Part shown: positions 50,653 to 59,603 of the stretch, one piece after another | Position numbering within the stretch: the stretch's first letter is position 1 | How the letters are laid out: every line of letters begins with the position of its first letter | NCBI GenBank assembly: GCA_964237235.1 | Contig: CAXSGY010000006.1 | Coordinates: forward strand, 62,001-126,000 | DNA length: 64,000 bases | Origin: GCA-002050365 sp964237235 | Lineage (GTDB): Bacteria; Acidobacteriota; Blastocatellia; Pyrinomonadales; Pyrinomonadaceae | Direction of reading: 5' to 3' | Position numbers and translations under genes: made by a program | Notes under the pieces: generated by a model | What the model was told of the DNA's origin: nothing | The model's database searches: none | The model's input: only the letters and a program-made list of their open reading frames with translations

Positions 50653-51411
50653 TTAAATTTCCGGGACGGATTCTAAATAAACTTCCCAACCGTCGGCAAA
50701 ATTATGCAAAATTTCCGGCGTGAGACGAAAGCCCTGCGGATCGTCGTCAATCAAATCGGTCGTTTGCGATTCGTGGGCGCGAATCGCTTCTTGTTTTCGT
50801 TCAAAAACCGAACTGATGTCCAAACGCCGGGCGCGAACTTCGTTCGATTGCGGCGCGTCTTCGCGTTCGGCAATTTCCCAGAGCCAAATCGGATACTCGA
50901 TGATTCGCGCGGTTTCGTTGGCAAATTTTATCAACGAAAAAGCCGCGCGATGGTCGGGATGCGGATCGCGCCGCCACGGAACGAGAATCGTCTGCGGCTC
51001 AATTTTTCTCAAATAATCGCGGCATCGCTCGACGGCGGACCGCCAGCCTTCAGAATTTTCGTTTGGAACGGCGCGGTCTTTGTAGCGAAAAAAGGTCGCG
51101 TTTTCAACTTGCACATTTAAGATTTCGAGCGCGTTTCGCATTTCCCTCTCGCGCAAATCTCTTAAACGCTGCGCCGGAAACTTTTTTGAATTCGGATGCG
51201 AAAGCGCGCCGTCGCTTAAAACCAAAACGAAAATTTCTACGTTCGATAATCTCAAAAGCGCGATTGCGCCGCCGCAGCCGAGCGATTCGTCATCAGGATG
51301 CGGCGCGACGACGAGCGTTTTTCCCCAACTCAAGACGGATTCCGCCGCATCGAGCGGCAGCGCGGAAACATCTTTGAGCATTGATGTTTGCAGGTTTTCA
51401 AATTTACCCAC
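50653..51411 (-). CDS. PIG-L family deacetylase
   Basis: About 252 residues; Met11 (MLKDVSALPLD, 51381) is an alternative start. The metal-binding motif PHPDDESLGCGGAIALL is at about 37-53, and the second His motif RRDPHPDHRAAF follows near residue 150. PIG-L/LmbE enzymes remove N-acetyl groups from GlcNAc-type sugars in lipids, mycothiol or antibiotics. It precedes the NodS-like methyltransferase, giving a deacetylate-then-methylate order. 165 nt of repeat-like AT-rich DNA separates it from the flavoprotein gene. Confidence 0.9.
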   Translation of the reverse strand: MGKFENLQTSMLKDVSALPLDAAESVLSWGKTLVVAPHPDDESLGCGGAIALLRLSNVEIFVLVLSDGALSHPNSKKFPAQRLRDLREREMRNALEILNVQVENATFFRYKDRAVPNENSEGWRSAVERCRDYLRKIEPQTILVPWRRDPHPDHRAAFSLIKFANETARIIEYPIWLWEIAEREDAPQSNEVRARRLDISSVFERKQEAIRAHESQTTDLIDDDPQGFRLTPEILHNFADGWEVYLESVPEI

Positions 51412-51576
51412 AATTTTTTAAAATCTTCATTTTAGGATTAGGAAGACAAGCATCATTAAATAAAGATAATTTTCGGAATATGCGAAATAAGTATTGGATC
51501 AGCGTTTTATCACTTTTCACATTTCACTTTTCATTTATTCCGAAGTAAATTTCTTTTCCGTAAATTGTCCGACTTT

Positions 51577-52776
51577 TTATTTCCACAGTTCGCCGCTCTT
51601 TTTCAAATTTTCCGCCGCGAATTTTCCGACGCTGTTCAACGAAGCGTCGGGCGCGGGCTGGCGCAGGTAAATCGTCAAATCGCGGATAATTCGCTCGAGG
51701 TGAAACGGCTGATTTAAGCCGCGCGCACCGACACATCTGGCGCATAAATTCATCACCGTTTCGCAGATTTCCGAAATCGCCGTCCGCGTCATATTCGCGT
51801 AGGCGAGAAATGTTTCGCTTTGCGCGGCAGACGGATTTTTTTCGTATTCGTCAAAGAGGCGCGCCGCGCCGTCGAGCCATAAATTTCCGCTTTCGATTTG
51901 AATCGCCATTTCGCCCAGACGCATCTGTTGAAACGCGTCGCCCGTTCGATTGAGCTGCCGCAGATATTCGCGCGTTTCGTCGAAAATCGCTTCCGCCGCG
52001 CCGAGCTGCACGGCGGCGAAACGAATCGCGCCGCCGCTGAAAAACGGTTGTTTGTAATAATCGCCCGCCGCGCCGATTAAGTTCGTTTCGTTTAACTCAA
52101 CGCCCGTAAAATCAACGCGAAACGAGCGCGTCGCCTTCATTCCCAACGGCTGCCACCAGGATTTATCAACCGCCGTCGAAACCTTTTCGAGCGGCACGAC
52201 ACACATCTGCCAGCCGCCGTCGGGCATCGCGCCGTTGACGAACGGACGTTCGACGAAATCAACGCCGGTCGCAAAAGTTTTCGCGCCGCGCAAAAAATAT
52301 TTCCCATCGTCGCGCGGCTCGATTCGCACGCCGTCGGCGGCTTCGGTATTCCACACGCCGAACAGCTTTTTTTCGCGGACGATTTCCGCCGCATATTTTT
52401 GCATTTGCGCGTTCGCGGCGAAAAGTTTGAGCAGCAGAACGGCGTTCAGATGTCCTTCGTAAACGCGCCCGACGACAAGATTGCCGCGCCCGAAATTTTT
52501 CAGAACTTCGAGCATCAAACGCGTCGTTCCCGTTTCCGTTCCCAAACCAACGCCGCCGAATTCCGACGGCAAAGGCGCGGCAAGCAAACCGGCAGCGGCG
52601 ATTTTTCGGAAAGTTTCGACGGGAAACTTCTCGGTCGAATCGGTCGCGGCGGCTTCTATTTTCGCTTCGTCGGCGATTGATTTGGCACGGCGAAGCGTTT
52701 CTTCAATCGAGTTTATTTGTTCTTCCGCACTTGCCGTCGCCGCGGCTTGCACGTTTGTTTCGGCGTAATTTTTCAT
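51577..52776 (-). CDS. Acyl-CoA dehydrogenase-like flavoprotein lacking the canonical catalytic Glu
   Basis: 399 residues with the three-part acyl-CoA dehydrogenase fold: helical N-terminus (AAGLLAAPLPSEFGGVGLG), beta middle (FGVWNTEAADGVRIEP, YFLRGAKTFATGVDFV) and helical C-terminus (ARCVGARGLNQPFHLERIIRDL). Where ordinary members have the Tyr-Glu-Gly-Thr segment with the catalytic base, this protein reads TIYLRQPAPDASL. Fatty-acyl-CoA oxidation is therefore doubtful; an acyl- or hydroxylase-type reaction on another substrate is more likely. Its ATG overlaps the upstream glycosidase stop by 4 nt, so both are made together. Confidence 0.85.
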   Translation of the reverse strand: MKNYAETNVQAAATASAEEQINSIEETLRRAKSIADEAKIEAAATDSTEKFPVETFRKIAAAGLLAAPLPSEFGGVGLGTETGTTRLMLEVLKNFGRGNLVVGRVYEGHLNAVLLLKLFAANAQMQKYAAEIVREKKLFGVWNTEAADGVRIEPRDDGKYFLRGAKTFATGVDFVERPFVNGAMPDGGWQMCVVPLEKVSTAVDKSWWQPLGMKATRSFRVDFTGVELNETNLIGAAGDYYKQPFFSGGAIRFAAVQLGAAEAIFDETREYLRQLNRTGDAFQQMRLGEMAIQIESGNLWLDGAARLFDEYEKNPSAAQSETFLAYANMTRTAISEICETVMNLCARCVGARGLNQPFHLERIIRDLTIYLRQPAPDASLNSVGKFAAENLKKSGELWK

Positions 52777-53903
52777 TGCGATTGCGTTTTAAATTTCGAT
52801 GCGTCTCTTTGTAAATTTATTTCTTCAAGCAAAGGTTTGTAAACTTCGCGTTCGCCCCGCTCGTTCGGATAATCCCACAAACCGTTTCGGCAATGCCGCG
52901 CGTCGTCCCAGCCCGGATGATTGCAAATCGGATAAAGGCAAATTCCTTCAACCGGATAATTATCGGCTTCGGCGATTTTTACTTCGTCGCAAATATAACG
53001 AAACCATTCGCGCCGCGCTTCATCTTCGATGCCGGTTTCGGCGATAAAAACCGGTCGCGCGAACCGTTCGACGAATTCGCGGACGATTAAATTAAACGGG
53101 CGGTAATCTTTGTGTCCGCGCAAAACTCGTCTGCCGTTTTTGGATCGCCATTGATTGTTGAAATAATAATTTACGCCGATAATGTCGAGATAGGCGGGTG
53201 CGCCGCCGAGCTGCGGCTCGCGTTTTCCAGAAAGCATTTCGAGCGCGTGAAACTGCGCTTGTCTATATTTTTCGGCTGTCGCTTTTTGAATGGGATCGTT
53301 CGATGCCGAAGTGATATGAATCGCCGGATCGGTAAATACGAAACGCGCCGCCGGACAAACCGCGCGAATCGCATCAACCGACACAATCGCCGCGCGGACG
53401 AGTTGGCGTTTGAGTTCGTCGCCGCGCTGTGTTTGATACGGATAAAACGCGCCGACCTCGCCCGCAATCCACGCGAAAAAAGACATTTCATTCATCGGGC
53501 AAATGAAAGGTGTTTCTGCCGTCTCGCTTTTCAAAAATTCGGCGAAGGCTTTAGCAAATGCGGCGAATCGTTCGGGAAATGCCGCGCTGAAAATATCCAA
53601 ATCTTCGGGAAAACCGTAATGAAATAAATCCCAGATGATTTGAATTCCGGTTTTTCGAGCGGCGCGAATTTGATTGACCGCGCTCGAAAAATCATATCGA
53701 AACGGCTCGCGTTCGATTAAATGCCAGCGAATGCCGTCGCGCGCCGTCCGCATTCCGACGCTCAGTAATCTTTCAAAATCCGCCTCGGCAAATCGGTCGT
53801 GAAAAGTCGCGGCGATCATATCAACGCGCTTTTTATACGGATTGATATGCGTCGAACATTCAAATCCGCCCATCAAAAAACTTTGAAAAATATTTTTTTC
53901 CAT
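52773..53903 (-). CDS. GH1-like (beta-glucosidase-type) glycoside hydrolase
   Basis: 376 residues, shorter than the 440-480 of standard GH1 enzymes. TIM-barrel features: FLMGGFECSTHI at the start, LLSVGMRTARDGIRWHLIE, IIWDLFHYGFPEDLD, the acid/base segment ICPMNEMSFFAW and the nucleophile segment VFIAETGIED. There is no signal peptide, so it is cytoplasmic. It is the first gene of the minus-strand run (glycosidase, flavoprotein, deacetylase, methyltransferase), and a transglycosylase or glycan-editing role is possible. Family assignment to clan GH-A is secure; GH1 membership is likely. Confidence 0.82.
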   Translation of the reverse strand: MEKNIFQSFLMGGFECSTHINPYKKRVDMIAATFHDRFAEADFERLLSVGMRTARDGIRWHLIEREPFRYDFSSAVNQIRAARKTGIQIIWDLFHYGFPEDLDIFSAAFPERFAAFAKAFAEFLKSETAETPFICPMNEMSFFAWIAGEVGAFYPYQTQRGDELKRQLVRAAIVSVDAIRAVCPAARFVFTDPAIHITSASNDPIQKATAEKYRQAQFHALEMLSGKREPQLGGAPAYLDIIGVNYYFNNQWRSKNGRRVLRGHKDYRPFNLIVREFVERFARPVFIAETGIEDEARREWFRYICDEVKIAEADNYPVEGICLYPICNHPGWDDARHCRNGLWDYPNERGEREVYKPLLEEINLQRDASKFKTQSQ

Positions 53904-54136
53904 TAAATTATTTGCAAATTTAAAATTGTAACAAAACCCGTCAAACTAAACGAACAATTAAAGATTGGCGGCGCGGACGCAGCGGATTGTTTCATAGATG
54001 AAACCGTGTTATGATTATGAATTCGATTAGCCGAAAAATTCTTTTCCGTGTGAATGCGGTTGATTTAGTTATCTGTATGTTTTGATACAGACCGTTAGAT
54101 TTTTTCTGATCATAATCGTTTTGTATTTTGAAAGTT

Positions 54137-55294
54137 ATGAATGAATTGTTTGAAAATCGCGCTTTGAATTCGAATGATTACGATTTGATATGCTTGTCGC
54201 ATTTGCGTTGGGATTTTGTTTATCAGCGTCCGCAGCATCTTTTGAGCCGTTTCGCCAAAACGCGCCGCGTTTTCTTTTTTGAAGAACCGATTTTCGTTGA
54301 CGACCAAACCAGGCTCGAAACAGAAGCGCGCGAAGATAATTTATTCGTCGCCGTGCCGCACATTTCGCACGCCGACCGCGCGACGAAAAACGTCGCCGAC
54401 ATCGAGCGTGAAATGCTCGACGGTTTTATCGAAAAACAGCGCATAAAAATTTTTGTTCTATGGTTTTATACGCCGATGGCGATGGAGTTTGCCTGGCATC
54501 TCGAACCGCTGGCAACTGTTTTCGATTGTATGGACGAGCTTTCGGCTTTCAAATTCGCGCCGCCGAAATTAATCGAAAACGAAAAGCGTTTAATGAAAAA
54601 AGCCGATCTGCTGTTTACCGGCGGTCAAAGTCTTTTTGAAGCAAAAAAAGACCGCCACGCAAATGTTTACGCTTTTCCTTCGAGCATTGACGCGGAACAT
54701 TTCAGAAAGGCGCGACACTCCGTCGAAGAGCCTTCGGACCAAAAATCAATCGCATTGCCGAAGCTCGGTTATTGCGGCGTGATTGACGAACGCATAGATT
54801 TAAAATTGCTGGCTGAAATCGCCGATGCGCGTCCCGAATGGCAGTTTGTGATGATCGGTCCAATCGTTAAAATCAGCGAAACGGATTTACCGCGCCGCGC
54901 CAATATTCATTATCTCGGCGGAAAAAATTATCAGGAATTGCCCGCTTATCTCGCCGGTTGGAATGTCGCTCTGATGCCGTTCGCCTTGAACGATTCGACG
55001 AAATTTATCAGTCCGACGAAAACGCCCGAATATCTGGCTGCCGGGCTGCCGGTCGTGTCTACGCCGATTCGTGATGTCGTCTCGCCATACGGCGATTTGA
55101 ATTTGGTTCAAATCGCCGCCGATGCCGCCGATTTTGTCGCCGAATGCGAAAAGGCTTTGGGCGAAGACCGTTCCGAAAAGCTCGTTCGGGCTGATAATTT
55201 TTTGGCGGAAACTTCCTGGGACAAAACCTTCGCGGAAATGACTGAGTTAATCGAAGTGAATGTTCGCAAACGAGTCAAAAGCCTGACAGCATAA
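54137..55294 (+). CDS. Glycosyltransferase, GT-B fold (family 1/4-like)
   Basis: 385 residues from the ATG at 54137 (MNELFENRALN); the TTG at 54128 is a weaker choice. It opens with LICLSHLRWDFVYQRPQHLLSRFA, a pattern common to a group of cytoplasmic glycosyltransferases found beside UDP-galactopyranose mutase. The C-terminal Rossmann half has KLGYCGVIDERIDLKLL, GGKNYQELPAYLAGWNVALMPF and FISPTKTPEYLAAGLPVVST, with the donor-binding Glu. It is divergently arranged from the glycosidase and followed by glf after 76 nt, so galactofuranose transfer is a fair guess. Confidence 0.88.
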   Translation: MNELFENRALNSNDYDLICLSHLRWDFVYQRPQHLLSRFAKTRRVFFFEEPIFVDDQTRLETEAREDNLFVAVPHISHADRATKNVADIEREMLDGFIEKQRIKIFVLWFYTPMAMEFAWHLEPLATVFDCMDELSAFKFAPPKLIENEKRLMKKADLLFTGGQSLFEAKKDRHANVYAFPSSIDAEHFRKARHSVEEPSDQKSIALPKLGYCGVIDERIDLKLLAEIADARPEWQFVMIGPIVKISETDLPRRANIHYLGGKNYQELPAYLAGWNVALMPFALNDSTKFISPTKTPEYLAAGLPVVSTPIRDVVSPYGDLNLVQIAADAADFVAECEKALGEDRSEKLVRADNFLAETSWDKTFAEMTELIEVNVRKRVKSLTA

Positions 55295-55370
55295 AATTTG
55301 CACTGTCGGCTGGCAGACAAACACCAAATTTAATTTTTTGTAATCTAAACGAACGGGGATAACAAGGTAA

Positions 55371-56567
55371 ATGTTTGATTATTTAATCGTCGGCGCGGGA
55401 TTCGCCGGCAGCGTCTTGGCGGAGCGTCTGGCAAACGGCTCGAACAAAAAGGTTTTGATTTGCGACAAGCGTCCGCACATTGCCGGCAACGCCTTCGATT
55501 TTTATAACGACGAAGGCATTTTGATTCATAAATACGGACCGCATATTTTTCACACCAACTCGAGCGAAGTGTTTGAATATCTTTCGCGTTTTACCGAATG
55601 GCGCGAATATCAGCACCGCGTATTGGCTTCGGTTGATGGAATGCTCGTGCCGATGCCGATTAATCTCGACACGATTAACAAACTTTACGGTCTTAATCTG
55701 ACTTCGTTCGAGGTCGAAGAATTTTTCGCTAAACTCGCCGAAAAATGCGAACACATTAAAACGAGCGAAGATGTCGTCGTCTCAAAAATCGGGCGCGAGC
55801 TTTACGAAAAGTTTTTTAAGAACTACACGCGCAAACAATGGGGTTTGGACCCTTCAGAACTCGACGCGTCAGTGACGGCGAGAGTTCCGACCCGCACGAA
55901 CCGCGACGACCGTTATTTCACCGATTCTTTTCAGGCGATGCCGAAACACGGTTACACCAGAATGTTCGAGCGGATGCTCGATTCGCCGAACATCAAAATT
56001 ATGCTCAACTGCGATTACCGGGAAATTGCCAGTCATATCGCTTTTCGGGAAATGATTTATACCGGACCGATTGATGCATTTTTTGATTACCGATACGGTA
56101 AACTTCCCTATCGCTCGCTCGAATTTCGTCACGAAACCGTTGACTCGGAACAATTTCAGAGCGCGCCGGTCGTCAATTACCCGAACGAGCAGCCGTTCAC
56201 CCGCATCACCGAGTTTAAGTATCTGACTGGACAGGAGCATAAAAAAACGAGCGTCGTATACGAATATCCGCAGGCGACGGGCGATCCGTATTATCCGATT
56301 CCGCGCAAGGAAAACACGGAGCTTTACGCCAAATACAAAACGCTCGCGGACGCGCGTTCCGATGTGCATTTTGTCGGACGTTTAGCGACTTACAAATACT
56401 ATAATATGGATCAAATCGTCGCGCAGGCATTGACGACTTACGGCAAAATAATCGGTATGAAGCGCAAAGAAGCGACCGCCGCCGTTGCCGCCGTCCAGCA
56501 AATTAAGCAAACGATTCCTCCGGCGCAAATTAACGACGGCGCGACTGTGGCGGTTTCGAGCGTCTGA
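55371..56567 (+). CDS. glf: UDP-galactopyranose mutase
   Basis: 398-residue flavoenzyme that converts UDP-galactopyranose to UDP-galactofuranose. The FAD-binding DYLIVGAGFAGSVLAERLA is at the start, followed by DKRPHIAGNAFDF and HKYGPHIFHTNSSEVFEY. KNYTRKQWGLDPSELDASV and RIPTRTNRDDRYF-type segments and the C-terminal FVGRLATYKYYNMDQIVAQAL are characteristic. AAGGT precedes the ATG. It implies that a product of this cluster contains galactofuranose. Confidence 0.96.
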   Translation: MFDYLIVGAGFAGSVLAERLANGSNKKVLICDKRPHIAGNAFDFYNDEGILIHKYGPHIFHTNSSEVFEYLSRFTEWREYQHRVLASVDGMLVPMPINLDTINKLYGLNLTSFEVEEFFAKLAEKCEHIKTSEDVVVSKIGRELYEKFFKNYTRKQWGLDPSELDASVTARVPTRTNRDDRYFTDSFQAMPKHGYTRMFERMLDSPNIKIMLNCDYREIASHIAFREMIYTGPIDAFFDYRYGKLPYRSLEFRHETVDSEQFQSAPVVNYPNEQPFTRITEFKYLTGQEHKKTSVVYEYPQATGDPYYPIPRKENTELYAKYKTLADARSDVHFVGRLATYKYYNMDQIVAQALTTYGKIIGMKRKEATAAVAAVQQIKQTIPPAQINDGATVAVSSV

Positions 56568-56588
56568 GTTTTTCGTTGATGTTCTCAG

Positions 56589-56630
56589 ATACGGTTTCAG
56601 ACTGAACATTTTAGCTGACTGAAACCGTAT
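56589..56630 (+). terminator. Hairpin after glf
   Basis: ATACGGTTTCAG (56589-56600) pairs exactly with 56619-56630 and is followed by TTACTATTTT, a partial T-tract. Confidence 0.6.
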
Positions 56631-56680
56631 TTACTATTTTGTGCCATATAAATCTCATCTAATTTTTCGGATAAAATCTT

Positions 56681-56968
56681 ATGACCGAAGCAATCGGCTG
56701 GCTTAGTTCGGCGATTTTATTTATCACCGTCAGCCGCCAGATTTATAAACAATGGAAGGATAAAACCAGCGAAGGCGTTTCACTCTGGCTTTTCATCGGA
56801 CAATTCGCGGCTTCGGTCGGCTTTGCCGTTTACAGTTGGCTGGTTTGGAATCCGGTTTTTATTTTTACAAATACGCTGATGGCTCTCAATGGACTCGTCG
56901 GTTTGGCGATTAGTTTGTATCTTAAAAACACGGCGAAACGAACTGATGAACAAGTCGAAGCTCAGTAA
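56681..56968 (+). CDS. SemiSWEET/PQ-loop small membrane protein
   Basis: 95 residues with three TM helices: TEAIGWLSSAILFITVSRQIYKQW, VSLWLFIGQFAASVGFAVYSW and VFIFTNTLMALNGLVGLAISLYL. This is the single triple-helix bundle of bacterial SemiSWEETs, which dimerise to transport sugars. The PQ dipeptide of helix 1 is replaced by SRQ, which occurs in the wider family. It follows the glycan cluster but after a hairpin, so it may be independent. The transported substrate is unknown. Confidence 0.8.
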   Translation: MTEAIGWLSSAILFITVSRQIYKQWKDKTSEGVSLWLFIGQFAASVGFAVYSWLVWNPVFIFTNTLMALNGLVGLAISLYLKNTAKRTDEQVEAQ

Positions 56969-57166
56969 ACCGCTCTAAAAAATTTACGAATTCATATCGA
57001 TTGCCCGTTAATTCTTCCCGCCGTTATTGTTAAGAATCTCAACAATCGAATTTTACAAACAAATTTTCAAAAAAATTTACATCAAATTATTTTCCGACGC
57101 TTTTTGAAGAAAAGCGTAAAATAAAATATAAGTAAATTACCGAATAAATTGAGGAGCTGTCTTTTA

Positions 57167-59368
57167 ATGTCAACCAAACTTAAAATCTTTTCGACCTTTT
57201 TGTTAATGCTCGCCGTCTGCTTTTCGTCGGCGACTTTTGCTTTTGCCAGGTTCGACGAAGGAATGTATACGCCCGACCAAATCGCGCGTCTGCCGCTCGC
57301 CGGACGCGGTTTGAAAATCAAACCGGCGGATATATATAACCCGGCAGGCGGCGGTTTGACCGATGCGGTCGTTCGCCTCAGCATCGGCTGCACGGCGGAA
57401 TTCGTTTCGCCCGAAGGTTTGATTTTGACGAATCACCACTGCGGTTTCGACGCGCTCGTCTCGGCTTCCACGCCGCAGATTGATTACGTCGAAAACGGTT
57501 TCAAAGCCGATTCGAGAGCGCAGGAATTGCCCGCAAAAAATTATTCGCTGTTCGTCACGCAGCGCGTCGAAGACGTTTCGGCGAAAATCCGCCGCGGCGC
57601 GGAAACTTTGACCGGCGAAACGCTCGCCGCCGCGCTCAAGAAAAACACCGAAGATTTGCAGAAACAGGAACAGGCGAAAGCTCCGAAAGGCGCGACCGTC
57701 CGCATTCAATCGCTGAACAGCGGTTTTTATTTTTATCTGTATCAAACGATGCAAATTAAGGACGTGCGCGTCGTTTACGCGCCGCCGCGCAACATCGGCG
57801 TGTTCGGCGGCGACCCGGACAATTTTGAATGGACGCGGCACACCGGCGATTTTACGTTTCTGCGCGCCTACACCGCGCCCGACGGCTCATCAGCCGAATA
57901 CTCGGCGGGCAATATTCCGTTAAAAACGAAAAAATTTTTGACGATTAACATCGGTGGCATTAAGGAAAACGATTTCGTTTTCGTTCTCGGTTATCCGGGA
58001 ACGACGACGCGTTACCGTGAAAGCCAGTCTATCGAATATGCGCAGGACACGAATTTTCCGTTTCTCGCCGCGTATTTGGAGGCACGCAGCGACGCGCTCC
58101 ACACAGCCGGCGAAGCGGACGAAGCGAAACGCATCCGATTTCAATCGGACATCGCCAACTTCGACAATTACCGCAAAGTTTACGGCGGCAGCTCGGTCGC
58201 CTTGAAACGCGCCGACGAAATCAATAAACGGCGCGCCGAAGAAGAAAAATTCGCCGCCTGGGTTAACGGCAATCCGCAGCGGCAGGCGAAATACGGTGAA
58301 GTTCTGGCGAACTTAAAAATGCTTTCCGATTTGAATGCGCCGACGGCGCAGTCGGACGTGATTTTACAGAGATTTCCGGGCGCGACGACCACGCCGGTTT
58401 TCAAACAAATTTACGATGCCGTCGTCGCGGTGCAGCAGGGCAAAAAACTTTCGGCGGACGAAAAACAGAAAAAGCTCGTCGAAATTCAGGACGCATACAA
58501 AACGCGCGACCCGATTGCCGAGCGCGAAATGATTAAGTTTTACCTGAAAATGCTCGCCGATTTGCCCGCCAATCAAAAATTGCCGGTCGCCGAAAAACTT
58601 TTCGGCGGCTTTCAGGACAAAGAACGCCGCTCGGCGGAAGAAACATTTGCCGAAGCCGTCGCCGAAAAAACCGATTTCGACGCGCCGGAAAAAGTTTTAA
58701 GGCTCTACGATTTGTCGTTCGCCGATTTACAGAAACTTTATCCGAACGTCGTTGATTTCATCGTTCCACTGGTGCAGGAGAGAAACGCGCTGGCGGCGCG
58801 GACGGCGAAATACAATGGCGACATTGACCGAGTTCGCCTTCTATACCAACAGGGAATGGCGGAGATGAAAGGTATTCGTCCGTATCCCGACGCGAATTCG
58901 ACTCTGCGGTTTACCTTCGGCAACATCGAAGGCTACAGCCCGCGCGAAGCCGTCAAATACAGCCCGTTCACGACGCTCAAAGGCGTAATCGAAAAAGACA
59001 CGGGCATAAATCCGTTCGACGTTCCGCAAAAATTAAAGGATTTGCAGAACGCCGGAGACTTCGGCAGATTCGGCGCGAACGGCACCGTGCCGGTCAATTT
59101 TCTCGCTTCGACCGACATCATCGGCGGCAATTCGGGCAGTCCGGTTCTGAACGCCTACGGCGAACAAGTCGGCTTGGTTTTCGACGGCAATTACGAAGGT
59201 TTGGGCAACGATATTTTCTACGACCCGAATTATAACCGCACGATTGCCGTTGACATTCGCTACGTTCTGTTCGTCACGGAAAAATTCGGCGGCGCGGGCT
59301 GGATTTTGAATGAAATGAATATCAAAGGCAAAACGCCGTTGAGAGCGAAAAGCGCGGCGGCTAAATAA
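57167..59368 (+). CDS. S46 family dipeptidyl-peptidase (DPP7-type)
   Basis: 733 residues from the ATG at 57167, with GAGGAG 11 nt upstream. A signal peptide is present (FLLMLAVCFSSATFAFA). The chymotrypsin-like halves flank a helical insertion. The catalytic His is His90 or His91 in LTNHHCGFDAL. The nucleophile Ser656 is in IGGNSGSPVLN. DPDNFEWTRHTGDFTFLR is a strong S46 signature. The S1-pocket position after the Ser reads VFDGNYEG, so Gly as in DPP7 rather than the Arg of DPP11. This predicts removal of dipeptides after hydrophobic, not acidic, residues. A prolyl oligopeptidase gene follows. Confidence 0.95.
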   Translation: MSTKLKIFSTFLLMLAVCFSSATFAFARFDEGMYTPDQIARLPLAGRGLKIKPADIYNPAGGGLTDAVVRLSIGCTAEFVSPEGLILTNHHCGFDALVSASTPQIDYVENGFKADSRAQELPAKNYSLFVTQRVEDVSAKIRRGAETLTGETLAAALKKNTEDLQKQEQAKAPKGATVRIQSLNSGFYFYLYQTMQIKDVRVVYAPPRNIGVFGGDPDNFEWTRHTGDFTFLRAYTAPDGSSAEYSAGNIPLKTKKFLTINIGGIKENDFVFVLGYPGTTTRYRESQSIEYAQDTNFPFLAAYLEARSDALHTAGEADEAKRIRFQSDIANFDNYRKVYGGSSVALKRADEINKRRAEEEKFAAWVNGNPQRQAKYGEVLANLKMLSDLNAPTAQSDVILQRFPGATTTPVFKQIYDAVVAVQQGKKLSADEKQKKLVEIQDAYKTRDPIAEREMIKFYLKMLADLPANQKLPVAEKLFGGFQDKERRSAEETFAEAVAEKTDFDAPEKVLRLYDLSFADLQKLYPNVVDFIVPLVQERNALAARTAKYNGDIDRVRLLYQQGMAEMKGIRPYPDANSTLRFTFGNIEGYSPREAVKYSPFTTLKGVIEKDTGINPFDVPQKLKDLQNAGDFGRFGANGTVPVNFLASTDIIGGNSGSPVLNAYGEQVGLVFDGNYEGLGNDIFYDPNYNRTIAVDIRYVLFVTEKFGGAGWILNEMNIKGKTPLRAKSAAAK

Positions 59369-59397
59369 ACTAAGTTAATCAATAAAATCGCCGCATT

Positions 59398-59527
59398 GGA
59401 GCGCGGACGGCTCGTCCGCATTGAGCGCGGCAGCGCGAAAAATTATTCGAGTAAAATTCAAAATTGATTGTACGCGAAAGTTTTGTTCGCGCTTTCGCGC
59501 TCAATGCGGACGAGCCGTCCGCACTCC
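59398..59527. repeat. 39-bp near-perfect palindrome between two peptidase genes
   Basis: Arms 59398-59436 and 59489-59527 are complementary with three mismatches (core GCGGACGGCTCGTCCGCATT), around a 52-nt AT-rich interior. Within each arm GGACGGCTCGTCC is itself a short palindrome. It is very GC-rich against the flanks and looks like a MITE-like or REP-type element. Confidence 0.8.
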
Positions 59528-59603
59528 GGCAGGGCGACGGTTTTAGTTTCTACTCGCATAATCTATAATTGAACAAAAATTTTGAGAGGAGAATTTAATT
59601 GCG

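Noticed and set aside
52773..53903. Glycosidase as a secreted cellulose/glucan-degrading enzyme
   Set aside because: There is no signal peptide and the gene is coupled to a cytoplasmic flavoprotein, so an intracellular glycan-editing role fits better.
9450..59527. CRISPR array or phage attachment sites
   Set aside because: The repeats are single palindromes of different sequence, not regularly spaced direct repeats, and there are no cas, integrase or phage genes.
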